Shown here: positions 42,227 through 54,279 of the stretch, piece by piece
Layout of the letters: the number at the start of each line of letters is the position of its first letter
Position numbering within the stretch: the stretch's first letter is position 1
Source of the DNA: Clostridia bacterium
Lineage (GTDB): Bacteria; Bacillota; Clostridia; Oscillospirales; UBA644
NCBI GenBank assembly: GCA_017934975.1
Contig: JAGBIM010000023.1
Span: 117,757 to 181,756, forward strand
Direction: 5' to 3'
DNA length: 64,000 nt
Notes under the pieces: model-generated
The model's input: only the letters and a program-made list of their open reading frames with translations
Databases searched by the model: none
What the model was told of the DNA's origin: nothing
Program-made: the position numbers and the translations under genes

Positions 42227-42412
42227 CAACCCTTCCACCGCTGTCGCGGTCCCCCTCCCCTTACACAGGGGAGGCTTAATTTTTGTGCAAGTCTCTACGT
42301 TTTTCATGGTTCGAAATTTTCTCTCGGACAATGAAGAAGGAGATGATTCACGTGCAAACGCAAGGCTCCCCTTAGCAAGGGGATCCGGCGCCGCAGGCGA
42401 CCGAAGGGATTG
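42227..42412. repeat. 186-bp inverted-repeat element, relative of the 705-bp element
   Basis: Starts CAACCCTTCCACC and ends CGAAGGGATTG. Left arm contains CTCCCCTTACACAGGGGAG, right arm GCTCCCCTTAGCAAGGGGA followed by a GGCGCCGCAGGCGACC segment. The order of short hairpin, GTCCCCCTCCCC tract and second hairpin matches the 258-bp family. No gene inside. It accounts for much of the 401-bp gap before argF. Confidence 0.6.
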
Positions 42413-42434
42413 TTTTTTTGTTTATCGACAAACG

Positions 42435-42460
42435 AAACCGTCCGCTTTCGCGGACGGTTT
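42435..42460 (-). terminator. Terminator of the arginine operon
   Basis: Stem AAACCGTCCG (42435-42444) with CGGACGGTTT (42451-42460), 11 bp beyond the argF stop; the minus-strand tail is only moderately T-rich. Confidence 0.7.
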
Positions 42461-42471
42461 TACTGATTCGA

Positions 42472-43455
42472 TTAAAGAGTCTCGGCCATGACGGCTTTGA
42501 TGGTGTGCATGCGGTTTTCCGCCTCGCGGAAGACGATGGACTGCGCCGACTCAAAGACCTCGTCGGTGACTTCCATGGCGTCGCGGCCGAACTTTTCGCC
42601 CATTTCCTTGCCCACGGTGGTGTTCAGATCGTGGAAGGAGGGCAGACAATGCATGAACACGCACTCTTCTCCCGCAAGGGCCATCAGAGCCTTGTTGACC
42701 TGATAGGGCCCCAGATCGCGGATGCGCTCTTCCCACACCTCCACGGGCTCGCCCATGGAGACCCACACGTCGGTGTAGATCACGTCGGCGTTCTTCACGG
42801 CCACGGAAGGATCGGTCTCAAAGCGGAGGGTGGCACCCGTTTCGGCGGCAACGGCCTTGCAGGCGTCCACCAATTCTTGGTCGGGGAAATAGGCCTCGGG
42901 GGCGCAGGCGGTGAAGTTCAGCCCCATTTTGGCACAACCCACCATCAGAGAGTTGCCCATGTTGTAGCGGGCATCCCCCATATAAACGAAGTTGATCCCC
43001 TTCAACTTGCCGAACTGTTCCTTGATGGTCAGAAAGTCCGCCAGAATCTGAGTGGGGTGGAATTCGTTGGTCAATCCGTTCCAGACGGGGACGGGAGAAT
43101 ATTTCGCCAGGGTCTCCACGATTTCCTGACCGTAGCCCCGATATTCGATGCCGTCGTACATGCCGCCCAAAACCCGAGCGGTGTCGGCGATGGATTCCTT
43201 TTTGCCGATCTGAGAGCCCGTGGGATCCAGATAGGTGACCCCCATCCCCAGATCGTAAGCGGCCACCTCAAAGGCGCAACGGGTGCGGGTAGAGGTCTTT
43301 TCAAAGATCAACGCCACGTTTTTCCCCTCGTGGATGCGATGGGAAATGCCCGCCTTTTTCTGCGCCTTCAGCTCGGCGGCGCGGTCGATCAGATACCCGA
43401 TTTCTTCGGGAGTAAAATCCAAAAGCTTGAGAAAATCTTTTCCTTTTAAGTTCAT
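42472..43455 (-). CDS. argF: Ornithine carbamoyltransferase
   Basis: Makes citrulline from ornithine and carbamoyl phosphate. 327 residues with the carbamoyl-phosphate motif STRTR (55-59), ornithine-domain HPTQILAD, and HCLPSFHD with the catalytic cysteine. Last gene of argCJBDF. An anabolic role is indicated by the operon; catabolic OTCases normally sit with arginine deiminase. Gap to argD is only 4 bp. Confidence 0.97.
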   Translation of the reverse strand: MNLKGKDFLKLLDFTPEEIGYLIDRAAELKAQKKAGISHRIHEGKNVALIFEKTSTRTRCAFEVAAYDLGMGVTYLDPTGSQIGKKESIADTARVLGGMYDGIEYRGYGQEIVETLAKYSPVPVWNGLTNEFHPTQILADFLTIKEQFGKLKGINFVYMGDARYNMGNSLMVGCAKMGLNFTACAPEAYFPDQELVDACKAVAAETGATLRFETDPSVAVKNADVIYTDVWVSMGEPVEVWEERIRDLGPYQVNKALMALAGEECVFMHCLPSFHDLNTTVGKEMGEKFGRDAMEVTDEVFESAQSIVFREAENRMHTIKAVMAETL

Positions 43456-43459
43456 CGTA

Positions 43460-44635
43460 TCATCCTTTCGCGCAAGCGGCGCAGGCTTCCTTCAGCACCG
43501 AAAGAGCCTTTTCCAACAGTTGAGTGGGAATATTCAAAGCGGGAAGCAGGCGGACCTTGTTCTTCGCCTTGATGGCAATTACGCCACGGTCCCGACAATA
43601 GGCCAGAATCTCGCCCGCGTCGCCCACCGTCTCCACGCCGATCATCAGCCCCATGCCGCTAACGCTGACTACGCCCTCGGCACCGGAGAGGGTGTCGAAA
43701 ATATACGCGGATTTTTCCCGCACGGAGGCGAGAAGATCCTCATCCAGACGGCTCAGAATATTCAACGCACCGGCGCAGGCCACGGGATTTCCTCCGAAGG
43801 TGGAGCCGTGACTGCCGGGAGTGAGGACGTTCTCCACGGTTTCGCTCAGAAGGGTTGCCCCCAGCGGCAGACCGCCTCCCAAGCCCTTTGCGGTGGAAAC
43901 GATATGGGGATGGAGACCGAAGTTCATATATCCGAAGAGGCTTCCGCTTCTTCCGTTGCCCACCTGCACCTCGTCGGCCATGAGCAAAATATCCTTTTCT
44001 TCCGAAAGAGCCTTCATTTCCGCCACGAATTCTTCCTTCAGAGGAAGCACGCCCCCTTCCCCTTGAACCGCTTCAAAGAGAATGGCGATGGCGTTGGTTT
44101 CCTCCACCGTTTTGCGCAACGCCGCAGGATCGTCGGCGGGAACCGACACGAAACCGGGGGTAAGGGGAGTAAAATCCTTGTGGAACACCTCCTGCCCCGT
44201 AGCGGCCAGGGTAGTCAGAGTACGGCCGTGGAAGGAATTCTGCAGGGTGACGATGGTATAGCGATCCTTGCCCCATTTTGCGGCGGCGTAGCCACGGGCC
44301 ACCTTAATGGCACATTCGTTGGCTTCCGCCCCCGAATTGGAGAAAAAGACCTTTTTCATCCCCGTGCGCGCGCACAAAGCCTGTGCCAGTTTCGCGCAGG
44401 GCTCCGTATAAAACAGATTGGAGGCGTGGGCCACCTTGCCCAGCTGATCGGTGACGGCGGCGATCCATTCTTCGTCCGCCACGCCGAAGGTATTCACGGC
44501 GATACCCGTTCCCAGGTCGATATAATCCTTCCCCTCGGAATCGGTCACCAGACTGCCCTTCCCCGAAACGATCTGCAGGGGGAAACGGCCGTAGGTGTTG
44601 GCAACAAACTGCCGATCTAACTCAAATACGTTCAT
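43460..44635 (-). CDS. argD: Acetylornithine aminotransferase
   Basis: PLP enzyme converting N-acetylglutamate semialdehyde to N-acetylornithine. 391 residues, normal length. Class III aminotransferase features: [15 protein letters not shown], the [11 protein letters not shown] pyridine-binding aspartate, and the Schiff-base lysine in [14 protein letters not shown]. The start overlaps the argB stop by 4 bp. Confidence 0.96.
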   Translation of the reverse strand: MNVFELDRQFVANTYGRFPLQIVSGKGSLVTDSEGKDYIDLGTGIAVNTFGVADEEWIAAVTDQLGKVAHASNLFYTEPCAKLAQALCARTGMKKVFFSNSGAEANECAIKVARGYAAAKWGKDRYTIVTLQNSFHGRTLTTLAATGQEVFHKDFTPLTPGFVSVPADDPAALRKTVEETNAIAILFEAVQGEGGVLPLKEEFVAEMKALSEEKDILLMADEVQVGNGRSGSLFGYMNFGLHPHIVSTAKGLGGGLPLGATLLSETVENVLTPGSHGSTFGGNPVACAGALNILSRLDEDLLASVREKSAYIFDTLSGAEGVVSVSGMGLMIGVETVGDAGEILAYCRDRGVIAIKAKNKVRLLPALNIPTQLLEKALSVLKEACAACAKG

Positions 44636-45507
44636 TTCTTTTTCCGCTCCTTCATGACCATCGTCCCTGCCCCTTCGTCGGTGAGGGTTTCAATCAAAAG
44701 AGAGTGGGGCACGCGACCGTCGGTGATAAAGACCTTTTCCACCCCACGGTGAATGGCGTCGATGCAACATTCCACCTTGGGGATCATGCCGCCGGAGATC
44801 ACGCCCTCCTCAAAGAGCTGAGCGGCCTCCTTCAGATCGATGGAACTGATCAGAGAGGACGGATCGTCCTTATCCCGCAGAATGCCGTTGATGTCGGTCA
44901 TGGTGATCAGACGGTAGGCGTTCATGGCGCCTGCAATATAAGCGGCGGCAGTGTCCGCGTTGATGTTGTACGCGTTGCCCTGCATATCGCAACCCACGGT
45001 GGAAACCACGGGGATATAATTCTTCTCGATCAGATCCTTCAGGGGCTCCACGTTAACCTTAACGATTTCGCCCACGTAGCCGAGACGCTCGTCCTTCACG
45101 GTGGCCTCGATCATGTGGCCGTCCATACCCGAAAGGCCCATAGCCTTGCCGCCCTTGATCTGCAGAAGGTTGACCAGACTCTTGTTGATCTTCCCCGCAA
45201 GGACCATCTGAACCACGTCCACGGTCTCCTTGTCGGTGACCCGAAGCCCGTCCACGAAAACCGATTCCTTACCGATCTTCTTCAGCATATCGGAAATTTC
45301 GGGACCGCCCCCGTGCACCAGGATCACCTTCACGCCAACCATGTGAAGCAGGACGATGTCCTCCATCACCTGCTGTTTCAGCTCCTCGTTGATCATGGCG
45401 TTGCCGCCGTATTTGACCACGACGACTTTGTTATAATATTTCTGAATATAGGGCAAAGCCTGGGTGAGGACCTCGGCCCGCTGTGCGTTGGTAATATTGA
45501 GAGACAT
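44632..45507 (-). CDS. argB: Acetylglutamate kinase
   Basis: Phosphorylates N-acetylglutamate. 291 residues with the amino-acid kinase motifs VVVKYGGNAM (phosphate-binding lysine), VILVHGGGPEISDMLKKIG and NINADTAAAYIAGAM. Length and an N-terminal helix before the kinase fold fit the arginine-inhibited hexameric type, which is usual when ArgJ recycles acetyl groups; that is inferred. Lies 15 bp after argJ. Confidence 0.96.
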   Translation of the reverse strand: MSLNITNAQRAEVLTQALPYIQKYYNKVVVVKYGGNAMINEELKQQVMEDIVLLHMVGVKVILVHGGGPEISDMLKKIGKESVFVDGLRVTDKETVDVVQMVLAGKINKSLVNLLQIKGGKAMGLSGMDGHMIEATVKDERLGYVGEIVKVNVEPLKDLIEKNYIPVVSTVGCDMQGNAYNINADTAAAYIAGAMNAYRLITMTDINGILRDKDDPSSLISSIDLKEAAQLFEEGVISGGMIPKVECCIDAIHRGVEKVFITDGRVPHSLLIETLTDEGAGTMVMKERKKK

Positions 45508-45522
45508 GATAAAAAACTCCTT

Positions 45523-46734
45523 TTAAGAGCGATAGTCGCCGTTGATGTGAACGTATTCGTAGGTCAGATCGCAACCCCACGCGGTGGCCTTGCCTTCCCC
45601 GTCGCCCAGGGTGATGAGAATTTCGATTTCCGATTCCAGCAGGATCTCTTTGGCGATTTCCTCGGAAAAATCAATGCCCGCGCCCTTTTCGCAGACGGCA
45701 ATCGTTCCCTTGGCAGAACGGAAGGAAACGGCCACCTTGGTCACGTCCACGCAAGCCCCGCTGTATCCGATGGCGCAGAGGATGCGCCCCCAGTTGGCGT
45801 CGGCGCCGAACATGGCGGCCTTGGTCAGGGAGGAGCAGATGACGCTCTTTGCGATGATCTTGGCGATCTTATCGTCCTTGGCACCGCATACGGCACATTC
45901 CAGAAGCTTCGTGGCCCCTTCTCCGTCTCCCGCAATGCAACGGCAGAGATAAACGGTAACCGCCTTCAGAGCGGCGCGGAAAGCGTCGAAATCTTCGCCC
46001 TCTTTGTCGATCAGGGCATTTCCCGCCATACCGTTGGCAAGAACGGCCACCGTATCGTTGGTGGAGGTATCTCCGTCCACGCTGACCATATTAAAGGTAT
46101 CCTCCACGTCGGCGGAAAGAGCCTTTTGAAGCATCGAGGAAGAAACGGCACAGTCGGTGGTGATGAAGACCAGCATAGTGGCAAGGTTGGGATGGATCAT
46201 CCCCGAGCCCTTGGCAATTCCGCCGATGCGGCACTCTTTTCCGCCCACGGAGAAGGAAAAGGCAATTTCCTTCTTTGTGGTATCGGTGGTCATAATCCCT
46301 TCGGCGGCAAGGTCACTGTGGTCTCCAAGCCCCTTGGCCAATTCGGGAAGCCCGTTGACGATGGGAGTGGGGTCCAGCCGCTGACCGATGACCCCCGTGG
46401 AGGCAACGATCACGTCGGAGGCGTCGATCCCCAGCGTATCTGCCGTGGCTTTGCACATAATCTCGGCCACTTCTTCCCCGTCGGCGTTGCAGGTATTGGC
46501 GTTTCCGCTGTTGCAGATCACCGCACGGGCAACTCCGTTCTGCAGGTTCTTTTTCGTCACCGTGATGGGCGCACTCTTTACGAGATTTGCCGTATAGACC
46601 GCGGCGGCCGCGGCGGGGACTTGGCTGACGATCAGCGACAGATCCCGCTTGTCTTTATTTTTCCGGATTCCGCAATGAATCCCGTTTGCAGTAAATCCTT
46701 TTGCGGCACAAACGCCGCCCAAAATCTGTTCCAT
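45523..46734 (-). CDS. argJ: Bifunctional ornithine acetyltransferase / N-acetylglutamate synthase
   Basis: Transfers acetyl from N-acetylornithine to glutamate; many members also use acetyl-CoA. Start ATG 46734 follows AAGGAG; an in-frame codon seven residues earlier lacks a site. Of 403 residues, the self-cleavage and nucleophile region is KGSGMIHPNLATMLVF, where the Thr of ATML becomes the nucleophile of the beta chain. No argA or argE is in the operon, consistent with the cyclic pathway. Confidence 0.96.
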   Translation of the reverse strand: MEQILGGVCAAKGFTANGIHCGIRKNKDKRDLSLIVSQVPAAAAAVYTANLVKSAPITVTKKNLQNGVARAVICNSGNANTCNADGEEVAEIMCKATADTLGIDASDVIVASTGVIGQRLDPTPIVNGLPELAKGLGDHSDLAAEGIMTTDTTKKEIAFSFSVGGKECRIGGIAKGSGMIHPNLATMLVFITTDCAVSSSMLQKALSADVEDTFNMVSVDGDTSTNDTVAVLANGMAGNALIDKEGEDFDAFRAALKAVTVYLCRCIAGDGEGATKLLECAVCGAKDDKIAKIIAKSVICSSLTKAAMFGADANWGRILCAIGYSGACVDVTKVAVSFRSAKGTIAVCEKGAGIDFSEEIAKEILLESEIEILITLGDGEGKATAWGCDLTYEYVHINGDYRS

Positions 46735-46747
46735 ATCCAAAATCTCC

Positions 46748-47680
46748 TTAATCAATCTTCAAGCCTTCGGTGGCGGGCAGGCCAAACCGCAGGTTCATAC
46801 ATTCGATGGCGGCGCCGCTGGCACCCTTGCCCAAATTATCGTACAAAGCGGAAAGCAGGATGCGATCCTCGTTTCCGTCCACGGTAACGGCCATGCAGTC
46901 CAGTCCCGACAGGGTTCCCGCTTCCAGGAATCCCTCCCGATCCGCCGCGTCCACGTACCGCACCATGGGGGTGTTATACTTGCTTCGGTAGAGGGCGCGA
47001 ATCTCCTCGGGAGTGGCCTTCACCTGAGAGGCAAAGAGGGGGACGGAGACCTGCATACCGCTGTAAAAATCTCCCACGATGGGAGAAAAGAGAGGAGCGT
47101 TTTTCAACCCCGTGACGGCAGACATCTCCTTCAGATGCTTGTGGCTCTGCCCCAGCGCGTACTGGCGGGGCGTGCCCAACAGGGGATTGCGATCCGCATC
47201 CTGATATTCGGCGATCATCTTCTTGCCGCCGCCGCTGTAACCCGTCAACGAGAAGCAGGTCAAAAGGGCGTCGGGGGAAAGCACGCCGGCCTCAATCAAA
47301 GGATAAACCAGCGCGATAAACCCGCTGGCGTGGCACCCGGGCACGGCAATGCGGTTGGAAGAAGCCACCTTTTCCCGATGAGCCGCGGACAATTCGGGAA
47401 AGCCGTAAGCAAAGGCGGGATTGGTACGGTGGGCGGTGGAGGTGTCCAGAATCGTCACCTTCTCGTTCTCCACCATGGAGACCGCTTCCACGGCCGCCGC
47501 GTCGGGCAGACACAAAAAGGCCGCGTCGCAGGAATTAAGGGCCTCTTTTCGTGCGGCGGGATCCTTTCGCAACGCTTCGCTGAGGGTGATCAGCTCAATA
47601 TCACTTCGGTCCGCCAGCCGCTCCCGGATGCGAAGCCCCGTGGTGCCGGCACTGCCGTCGATAAATACCCGTTTCGTCAT
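46748..47680 (-). CDS. argC: N-acetyl-gamma-glutamyl-phosphate reductase (short, type 2)
   Basis: NADPH-dependent reductase of the third arginine step. Start ATG 47680 follows AAAGGCGG by 8 nt; the longer frame upstream crosses the promoter. 310 residues, matching the short type 2 form. The dinucleotide motif is DGSAGTTGLRIRERLA and the catalytic cysteine is in VPGCHASGF. First gene of the operon, with a SigA promoter upstream. Confidence 0.95.
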   Translation of the reverse strand: MTKRVFIDGSAGTTGLRIRERLADRSDIELITLSEALRKDPAARKEALNSCDAAFLCLPDAAAVEAVSMVENEKVTILDTSTAHRTNPAFAYGFPELSAAHREKVASSNRIAVPGCHASGFIALVYPLIEAGVLSPDALLTCFSLTGYSGGGKKMIAEYQDADRNPLLGTPRQYALGQSHKHLKEMSAVTGLKNAPLFSPIVGDFYSGMQVSVPLFASQVKATPEEIRALYRSKYNTPMVRYVDAADREGFLEAGTLSGLDCMAVTVDGNEDRILLSALYDNLGKGASGAAIECMNLRFGLPATEGLKID

Positions 47681-47720
47681 GATTGGATCCGCCTTTCGGT
47701 TGTTTTTCAAAATATGCATA

Positions 47721-47749
47721 ATTATACCACAGTTTCTCTCGTATTGCAA
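47721..47749 (-). promoter_or_regulatory. SigA promoter of the arginine operon
   Basis: Minus strand TTGCAA (47744-47749), 17-bp spacer, perfect TATAAT (47721-47726). The segment around the -10 box, TGCATAATTATACC, resembles an ArgR/AhrC box (TGAATAATTATTCA type) with about three mismatches, which would allow repression by arginine. Confidence 0.7.
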
Positions 47750-47819
47750 GGGAAATCCCGTTGATTTCACATAAAATTCATAGTTATTATTCCTTAAAAG
47801 CACCGAATCCGCAAAAACT

Positions 47820-47852
47820 GAATAAACATTATAGAAACTTGCGTGTTTATTC
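47820..47852. promoter_or_regulatory. Inverted repeat upstream of argC, possible operator
   Basis: Perfect 9-bp arms GAATAAACA (47820-47828) and TGTTTATTC (47844-47852). About 95 bp upstream of the argC promoter. TGAATAAACATTATA in its left half resembles an arginine box. It could also belong to the 3' region of the convergent-side transporter operon. Confidence 0.4.
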
Positions 47853-47872
47853 ATCTTTTTGCATATATTTGC

Positions 47873-47898
47873 AAAAAAGCTCCTCCCGAAGGAGGAGC
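47873..47898 (-). terminator. Terminator of the NitT/TauT-type transporter operon
   Basis: Arms GCTCCTCC (47879-47886) and GGAGGAGC (47891-47898), loop CGAA, with T6 following on the minus strand; 16 bp beyond the ATPase stop. Confidence 0.9.
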
Positions 47899-47913
47899 CG
47901 AAAAGATTTCATT

Positions 47914-48486
47914 TTACAGCAGGATTTCCCGATTCGCAAGGGCTTCCCGATCAGCAGGATCGTGGGAAACGAGAATCAGAGTTTTGTCCGCGCACCGTGA
48001 AGCGACGATGTTACGGACCGATTCCTTGCGATCCTCGTCCAACGCCGCAAAGGGCTCGTCGAGAAAGACCACGGGACGGTCGGCGGCCAGCGTGCGGGCC
48101 AAAGCAACCCGTTGCTTCATACCTCCCGAAAGCTCGTGGGGGAGCTTTTCCATGGAATCCTCCAAGCCCAATTCCTGCAACAAATCCATCGCAAAGGATT
48201 TATGATCTTCGGGATTGGAGAAAATACAAGTGACGTTCTCCAGAGCGGTTAAATGGGGAAAGAGCCGCGGCTCCTGAAAGCAGTAGGCGATTTCCTCGGA
48301 ATTCAAGCCTTCCACCGTGCCCTGATCCGCCCGCTCCAACCCCGCAAGGATCCGCAGAAGGGTGGTTTTTCCACCCCCCGAAGGAGCCGAGATCGCCACC
48401 TTTTCTCCCGGTCGAATTTCAAAGGAAAGGTTCGAGAAAACAAGATTTCGTCCAAAGGATTTTTTCAGATCAGTTACGCGAATCAC
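47914..48486 (-). CDS. ABC transporter ATP-binding protein, NitT/TauT type
   Basis: A short (190-residue) ATPase with all essential motifs: Walker A SAPSGGGKTTLLRILAGL, Q-loop FQEPRLFPHL, signature LSGGMKQRVALARTL, Walker B VVFLDEPFAALDE and switch VSHD. Members of the nitrate/taurine/thiamine-precursor family usually have 230-260 residues, so this is compact. Overlaps the permease gene by 17 bp; third gene of binding protein-permease-ATPase. Confidence 0.92.
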   Translation of the reverse strand: MIRVTDLKKSFGRNLVFSNLSFEIRPGEKVAISAPSGGGKTTLLRILAGLERADQGTVEGLNSEEIAYCFQEPRLFPHLTALENVTCIFSNPEDHKSFAMDLLQELGLEDSMEKLPHELSGGMKQRVALARTLAADRPVVFLDEPFAALDEDRKESVRNIVASRCADKTLILVSHDPADREALANREILL

Positions 48487-49246
48487 GCCTTTTCCCCCTT
48501 TCCAAAAAATATTTCAGCATTTTTTCCAGGATCAGACTCAGCAGAATGACCACCATCGTCCAAGCGAACAGGTCGGTGGTTTCCAGGATTTGCTTGGCGT
48601 CGAACATCTCCTTGCCCACGGAAAACTTCGGCGTACAGAGGACCTCGGCGGCGACCCCCGCCTTCCAGCCCAAGCCAAGGGCGGTCAGCACCCCTGCGGA
48701 GAAGAAGGGGCGACAATGGGGAATATACAAAATCTGCATCCGCCGAAGCAGAGGGATTCGGTACAGGCGACACACCTCTTTCAAGGAAGGATCCACCGTT
48801 TTGACTCCCTCCGCCACGTTGGCCCACACAATGGGCAAAACCATGAGGAAGGTGATAAAGGAAGGGGTGGAATCCCGTCCGAAAAACAACCACACCACCA
48901 AAATAAAGGAGGTGACGGGGGTGGCGCGGATCACCGAGAGTGCGGGAGACAGAAGGGCGTTGAGAAGCCTTGATTTTGCCGTCAGAATTCCGCCGAGAAT
49001 TCCCACCAGGACCCCGGGCAGATACCCCCAAAGGACCCGCAACAGAGACTTTGCCACCGTCTCCCAGAATTCCGCCGTAGGAACGAGACGGGTCAAAGAT
49101 TGTAAAACAGCCCAAGGGGTCGGGAGGATCCAATCCTTCCCGACCCAAAGAGCCGCCAGATACCAAACCCCGATCCAGAAGACCGCGGCAAGGCATCCGA
49201 ACAAGATTCGTTTTACGACAGAGGGGTTCTCGTAATTACGCACCAT
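48470..49246 (-). CDS. ABC transporter permease, NitT/TauT type
   Basis: 258 residues from ATG 49246, within the last 11 bp of the binding-protein gene. About six membrane helices; family features are WGYLPGVLVGILGGILTAKS and the cytoplasmic loop AEGVKTVDPSLKEVCRLYRIP, the EAA-like contact with the ATPase. No strong ribosome binding site, so translation is probably coupled. A frame extending upstream of 49246 overlaps the binding-protein gene and is rejected. Confidence 0.9.
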   Translation of the reverse strand: MVRNYENPSVVKRILFGCLAAVFWIGVWYLAALWVGKDWILPTPWAVLQSLTRLVPTAEFWETVAKSLLRVLWGYLPGVLVGILGGILTAKSRLLNALLSPALSVIRATPVTSFILVVWLFFGRDSTPSFITFLMVLPIVWANVAEGVKTVDPSLKEVCRLYRIPLLRRMQILYIPHCRPFFSAGVLTALGLGWKAGVAAEVLCTPKFSVGKEMFDAKQILETTDLFAWTMVVILLSLILEKMLKYFLERGKRRDSRN

Positions 49247-50219
49247 AATAGAATTCGTTGGCGGGGATCTTTCCGCCGATGGAGGTGGGATCCGCATCAA
49301 AGAGGATCTGATAGAAGGGAGCAAGCATTTCCTTCATGTCCTTTCCGGCCGCAAAGGTCAGATTGGATTTGGGGATAGCCTTTTCCGCAAGAGGAGCCTT
49401 GGGAATGATGCCGTGCTCGGCCACCATAACGGAGGCTTCCGCGGCGTTGTTCTTCACAAAATTGATGGAGGCTTCGTATTCTTTCAGGAATTCGGCGACG
49501 GCTTCGGGATTGGCCTGAGCAAATTCCTTGGTCACAACCACGCAACCCTGAGCCATGGGCGTGTCGCAGACCTTATTCCATTCCGCGGTGACGTCCAAAA
49601 CGATCTTCGCACCGATCTGACCGGCAACGGCGGTCACCTTGGGCTGAGGAAGCATGAGAATGGCGCCTTCCTGGTTGTGGGACACCACCCCGTCTGCGGT
49701 GGTCTCGAAGACGATTTCCACGTCTTCATCGGGGTTCAGACCGTTCTTTTCCAGAATATAGCGCAGAGCGTATTCGGGGGTGGCACCCTGCCCCGTGGTG
49801 TAGATGGTTTTCCCTCTCAGATCCGCCACGGATTTCACCGTTTCGGTCCCCACTTCCATAACGTACAGAACGCCGAGAGTATTGACCGCAAGGATCTGCA
49901 GTTCCCCGTTGGTTTTGTTAAACAGACGGGCCGCCACGTTGGTGGGCAGAGCCGCGATGTCGTATTTCTTTTCCGTAGCGGACAGCTCGGGGAGCAGCTG
50001 CTCGGGAGCGTCGAAGACTTCAAAGGTATAGTTGTTTGCGGTGGTTCCGGCTTTGGCGTCGGTCATCAGCTTGGCCATACCGAGACCCGTAGATCCGCTG
50101 AGGGCGGCCACGCGCACGGCGGCTTTCTCTGCGGGGGCTTCCTCTGCGGGAGCGCAGGCCACCAGAGACAAACCGAAAACCAGGGCAAGAACCAGAGCGA
50201 GAAGAGCTTTCCGTTTCAT
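49236..50219 (-). CDS. ABC transporter substrate-binding lipoprotein, NMT1/TauA-like
   Basis: A 327-residue lipoprotein: signal peptide ending in LSLVAC (Cys22), an Ala/Glu/Pro linker, then a type 2 periplasmic fold. Characteristic segments are VRVAALSGSTGLGMAKLM, YDIAALPTNVAARLFN and LRGKTIYTTGQGATPEYALRYIL. Related proteins bind nitrate, taurine, sulfonates or pyrimidine precursors; the ligand is not determinable. First gene of the operon, divergent from a Crp/Fnr regulator that may control it. Confidence 0.9.
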   Translation of the reverse strand: MKRKALLALVLALVFGLSLVACAPAEEAPAEKAAVRVAALSGSTGLGMAKLMTDAKAGTTANNYTFEVFDAPEQLLPELSATEKKYDIAALPTNVAARLFNKTNGELQILAVNTLGVLYVMEVGTETVKSVADLRGKTIYTTGQGATPEYALRYILEKNGLNPDEDVEIVFETTADGVVSHNQEGAILMLPQPKVTAVAGQIGAKIVLDVTAEWNKVCDTPMAQGCVVVTKEFAQANPEAVAEFLKEYEASINFVKNNAAEASVMVAEHGIIPKAPLAEKAIPKSNLTFAAGKDMKEMLAPFYQILFDADPTSIGGKIPANEFYYGA

Positions 50220-50281
50220 ATCAAAATCCTCACTTTCTCCGTTTTCACGGAAAAATCATAATTTGCTCTTTTTTCTATCAC

Positions 50282-50298
50282 AATTATACGGTATAATT
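50282..50298. promoter_or_regulatory. Palindrome in the divergent transporter/Crp promoter region
   Basis: Odd-centred palindrome AATTATACGGTATAATT. It contains TATAAT for the rightward gene and, on the other strand, TATAAT for the transporter operon, so a regulator bound there would affect both. No convincing -35 boxes were found. Confidence 0.45.
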
Positions 50299-50353
50299 AA
50301 ACTGTGTTCCGTTGCCGTGGCAACAAAATATAAAAATAATCGGAGGAAATTTC

Positions 50354-51004
50354 ATGCAGACCTTAACGGCGGAATTGATCAAGCTTCCCCTTTTTGCGGG
50401 AATGACCGAGGAAGAGATCGCCCGTCAGGCCGATGCCCTGCGAGGGGTGCGAAGTCCCGTTACGAAGGGAACGGTTCTTTTGCGGGAAGGAGAAAAGACC
50501 CTGCGGTGCGGCATTTTGCTGGAGGGGCATCTGCAGGCTCAACGGGTAGATCGAGAAGGAAATCTTTCGGTGATCTCCACCCTGACGAAGGGCATGATGT
50601 TCGGGGAAATTCTCATGTTTTCCGACCGCCCATCACCCATCACCCTCACCGCCCTGACCGACTGTCGCGTCCTTTGGCTGGGGCCTTTGGACCTGCAACG
50701 CACCGATCCCCGTCTGATCCGCAACCTGCTGGCCCTTATCGGCAGCGAATACTGGGCGTTGCACGAAAAAATTCAGTATTGCTCCATCGTCTCCCTGCGA
50801 AAGAGGATCCTTGCCTTTTTGTACGACCGACAAAAAGAAGTCGGCAAACCCTTCCGTCTCCCCTTCGACCGAAACGGCATGGCGGCCTATCTGAACGCGG
50901 ACCGCTCCGCCCTGTCCCGGGAACTTTCCCGCATGAAGGCAGAGGGGCTGATCGAATATCGGAAAAACCTGTTTCTGCTGACGAAAAAAGCCGATCAAAT
51001 ATGA
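50354..51004 (+). CDS. Crp/Fnr-family transcriptional regulator
   Basis: 216 residues from ATG 50354, preceded by GGAGGAAA. N-terminal cyclic-nucleotide-binding fold (about 10-120; KGTVLLREGEKTLRCGILLEGHL) and C-terminal winged helix (about 150-210; PFDRNGMAAYLNADRSALSRELSRMKAEGLI). No cysteine cluster for an Fnr iron-sulfur centre and no clear cAMP pocket, so the signal is unknown. Divergent from the NitT/TauT-type transporter, a likely target. Confidence 0.92.
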   Translation: MQTLTAELIKLPLFAGMTEEEIARQADALRGVRSPVTKGTVLLREGEKTLRCGILLEGHLQAQRVDREGNLSVISTLTKGMMFGEILMFSDRPSPITLTALTDCRVLWLGPLDLQRTDPRLIRNLLALIGSEYWALHEKIQYCSIVSLRKRILAFLYDRQKEVGKPFRLPFDRNGMAAYLNADRSALSRELSRMKAEGLIEYRKNLFLLTKKADQI

Positions 51005-51032
51005 CGATTTTCCAACAATTACCTCGGCCGTC

Positions 51033-54193
<3,161 letters not shown>

Positions 54194-54204
54194 AAAAACA
54201 CCGT

Positions 54205-54236
54205 GCCGGCGGAAGCAATTCCGCCGGCTGTTTTTT
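54205..54236 (+). terminator. Terminator after lacZ
   Basis: Arms GCCGGCGGAA (54205-54214) and TTCCGCCGGC (54219-54228) with loop GCAA, followed by a T-rich tail ending in T6. Confidence 0.92.
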
Positions 54237-54240
54237 ACAG

Positions 54241-54273
54241 AAAAAAACCGTCCTCCGTTTTCAGAGGACGGTT
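54241..54273 (-). terminator. Terminator after Gfo/Idh-family gene
   Basis: Arms AACCGTCCTC (54246-54255) and GAGGACGGTT (54264-54273), followed on the minus strand by T5; 6 bp beyond the convergent gene's stop. Confidence 0.87.
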
Positions 54274-54279
54274 GATTTT

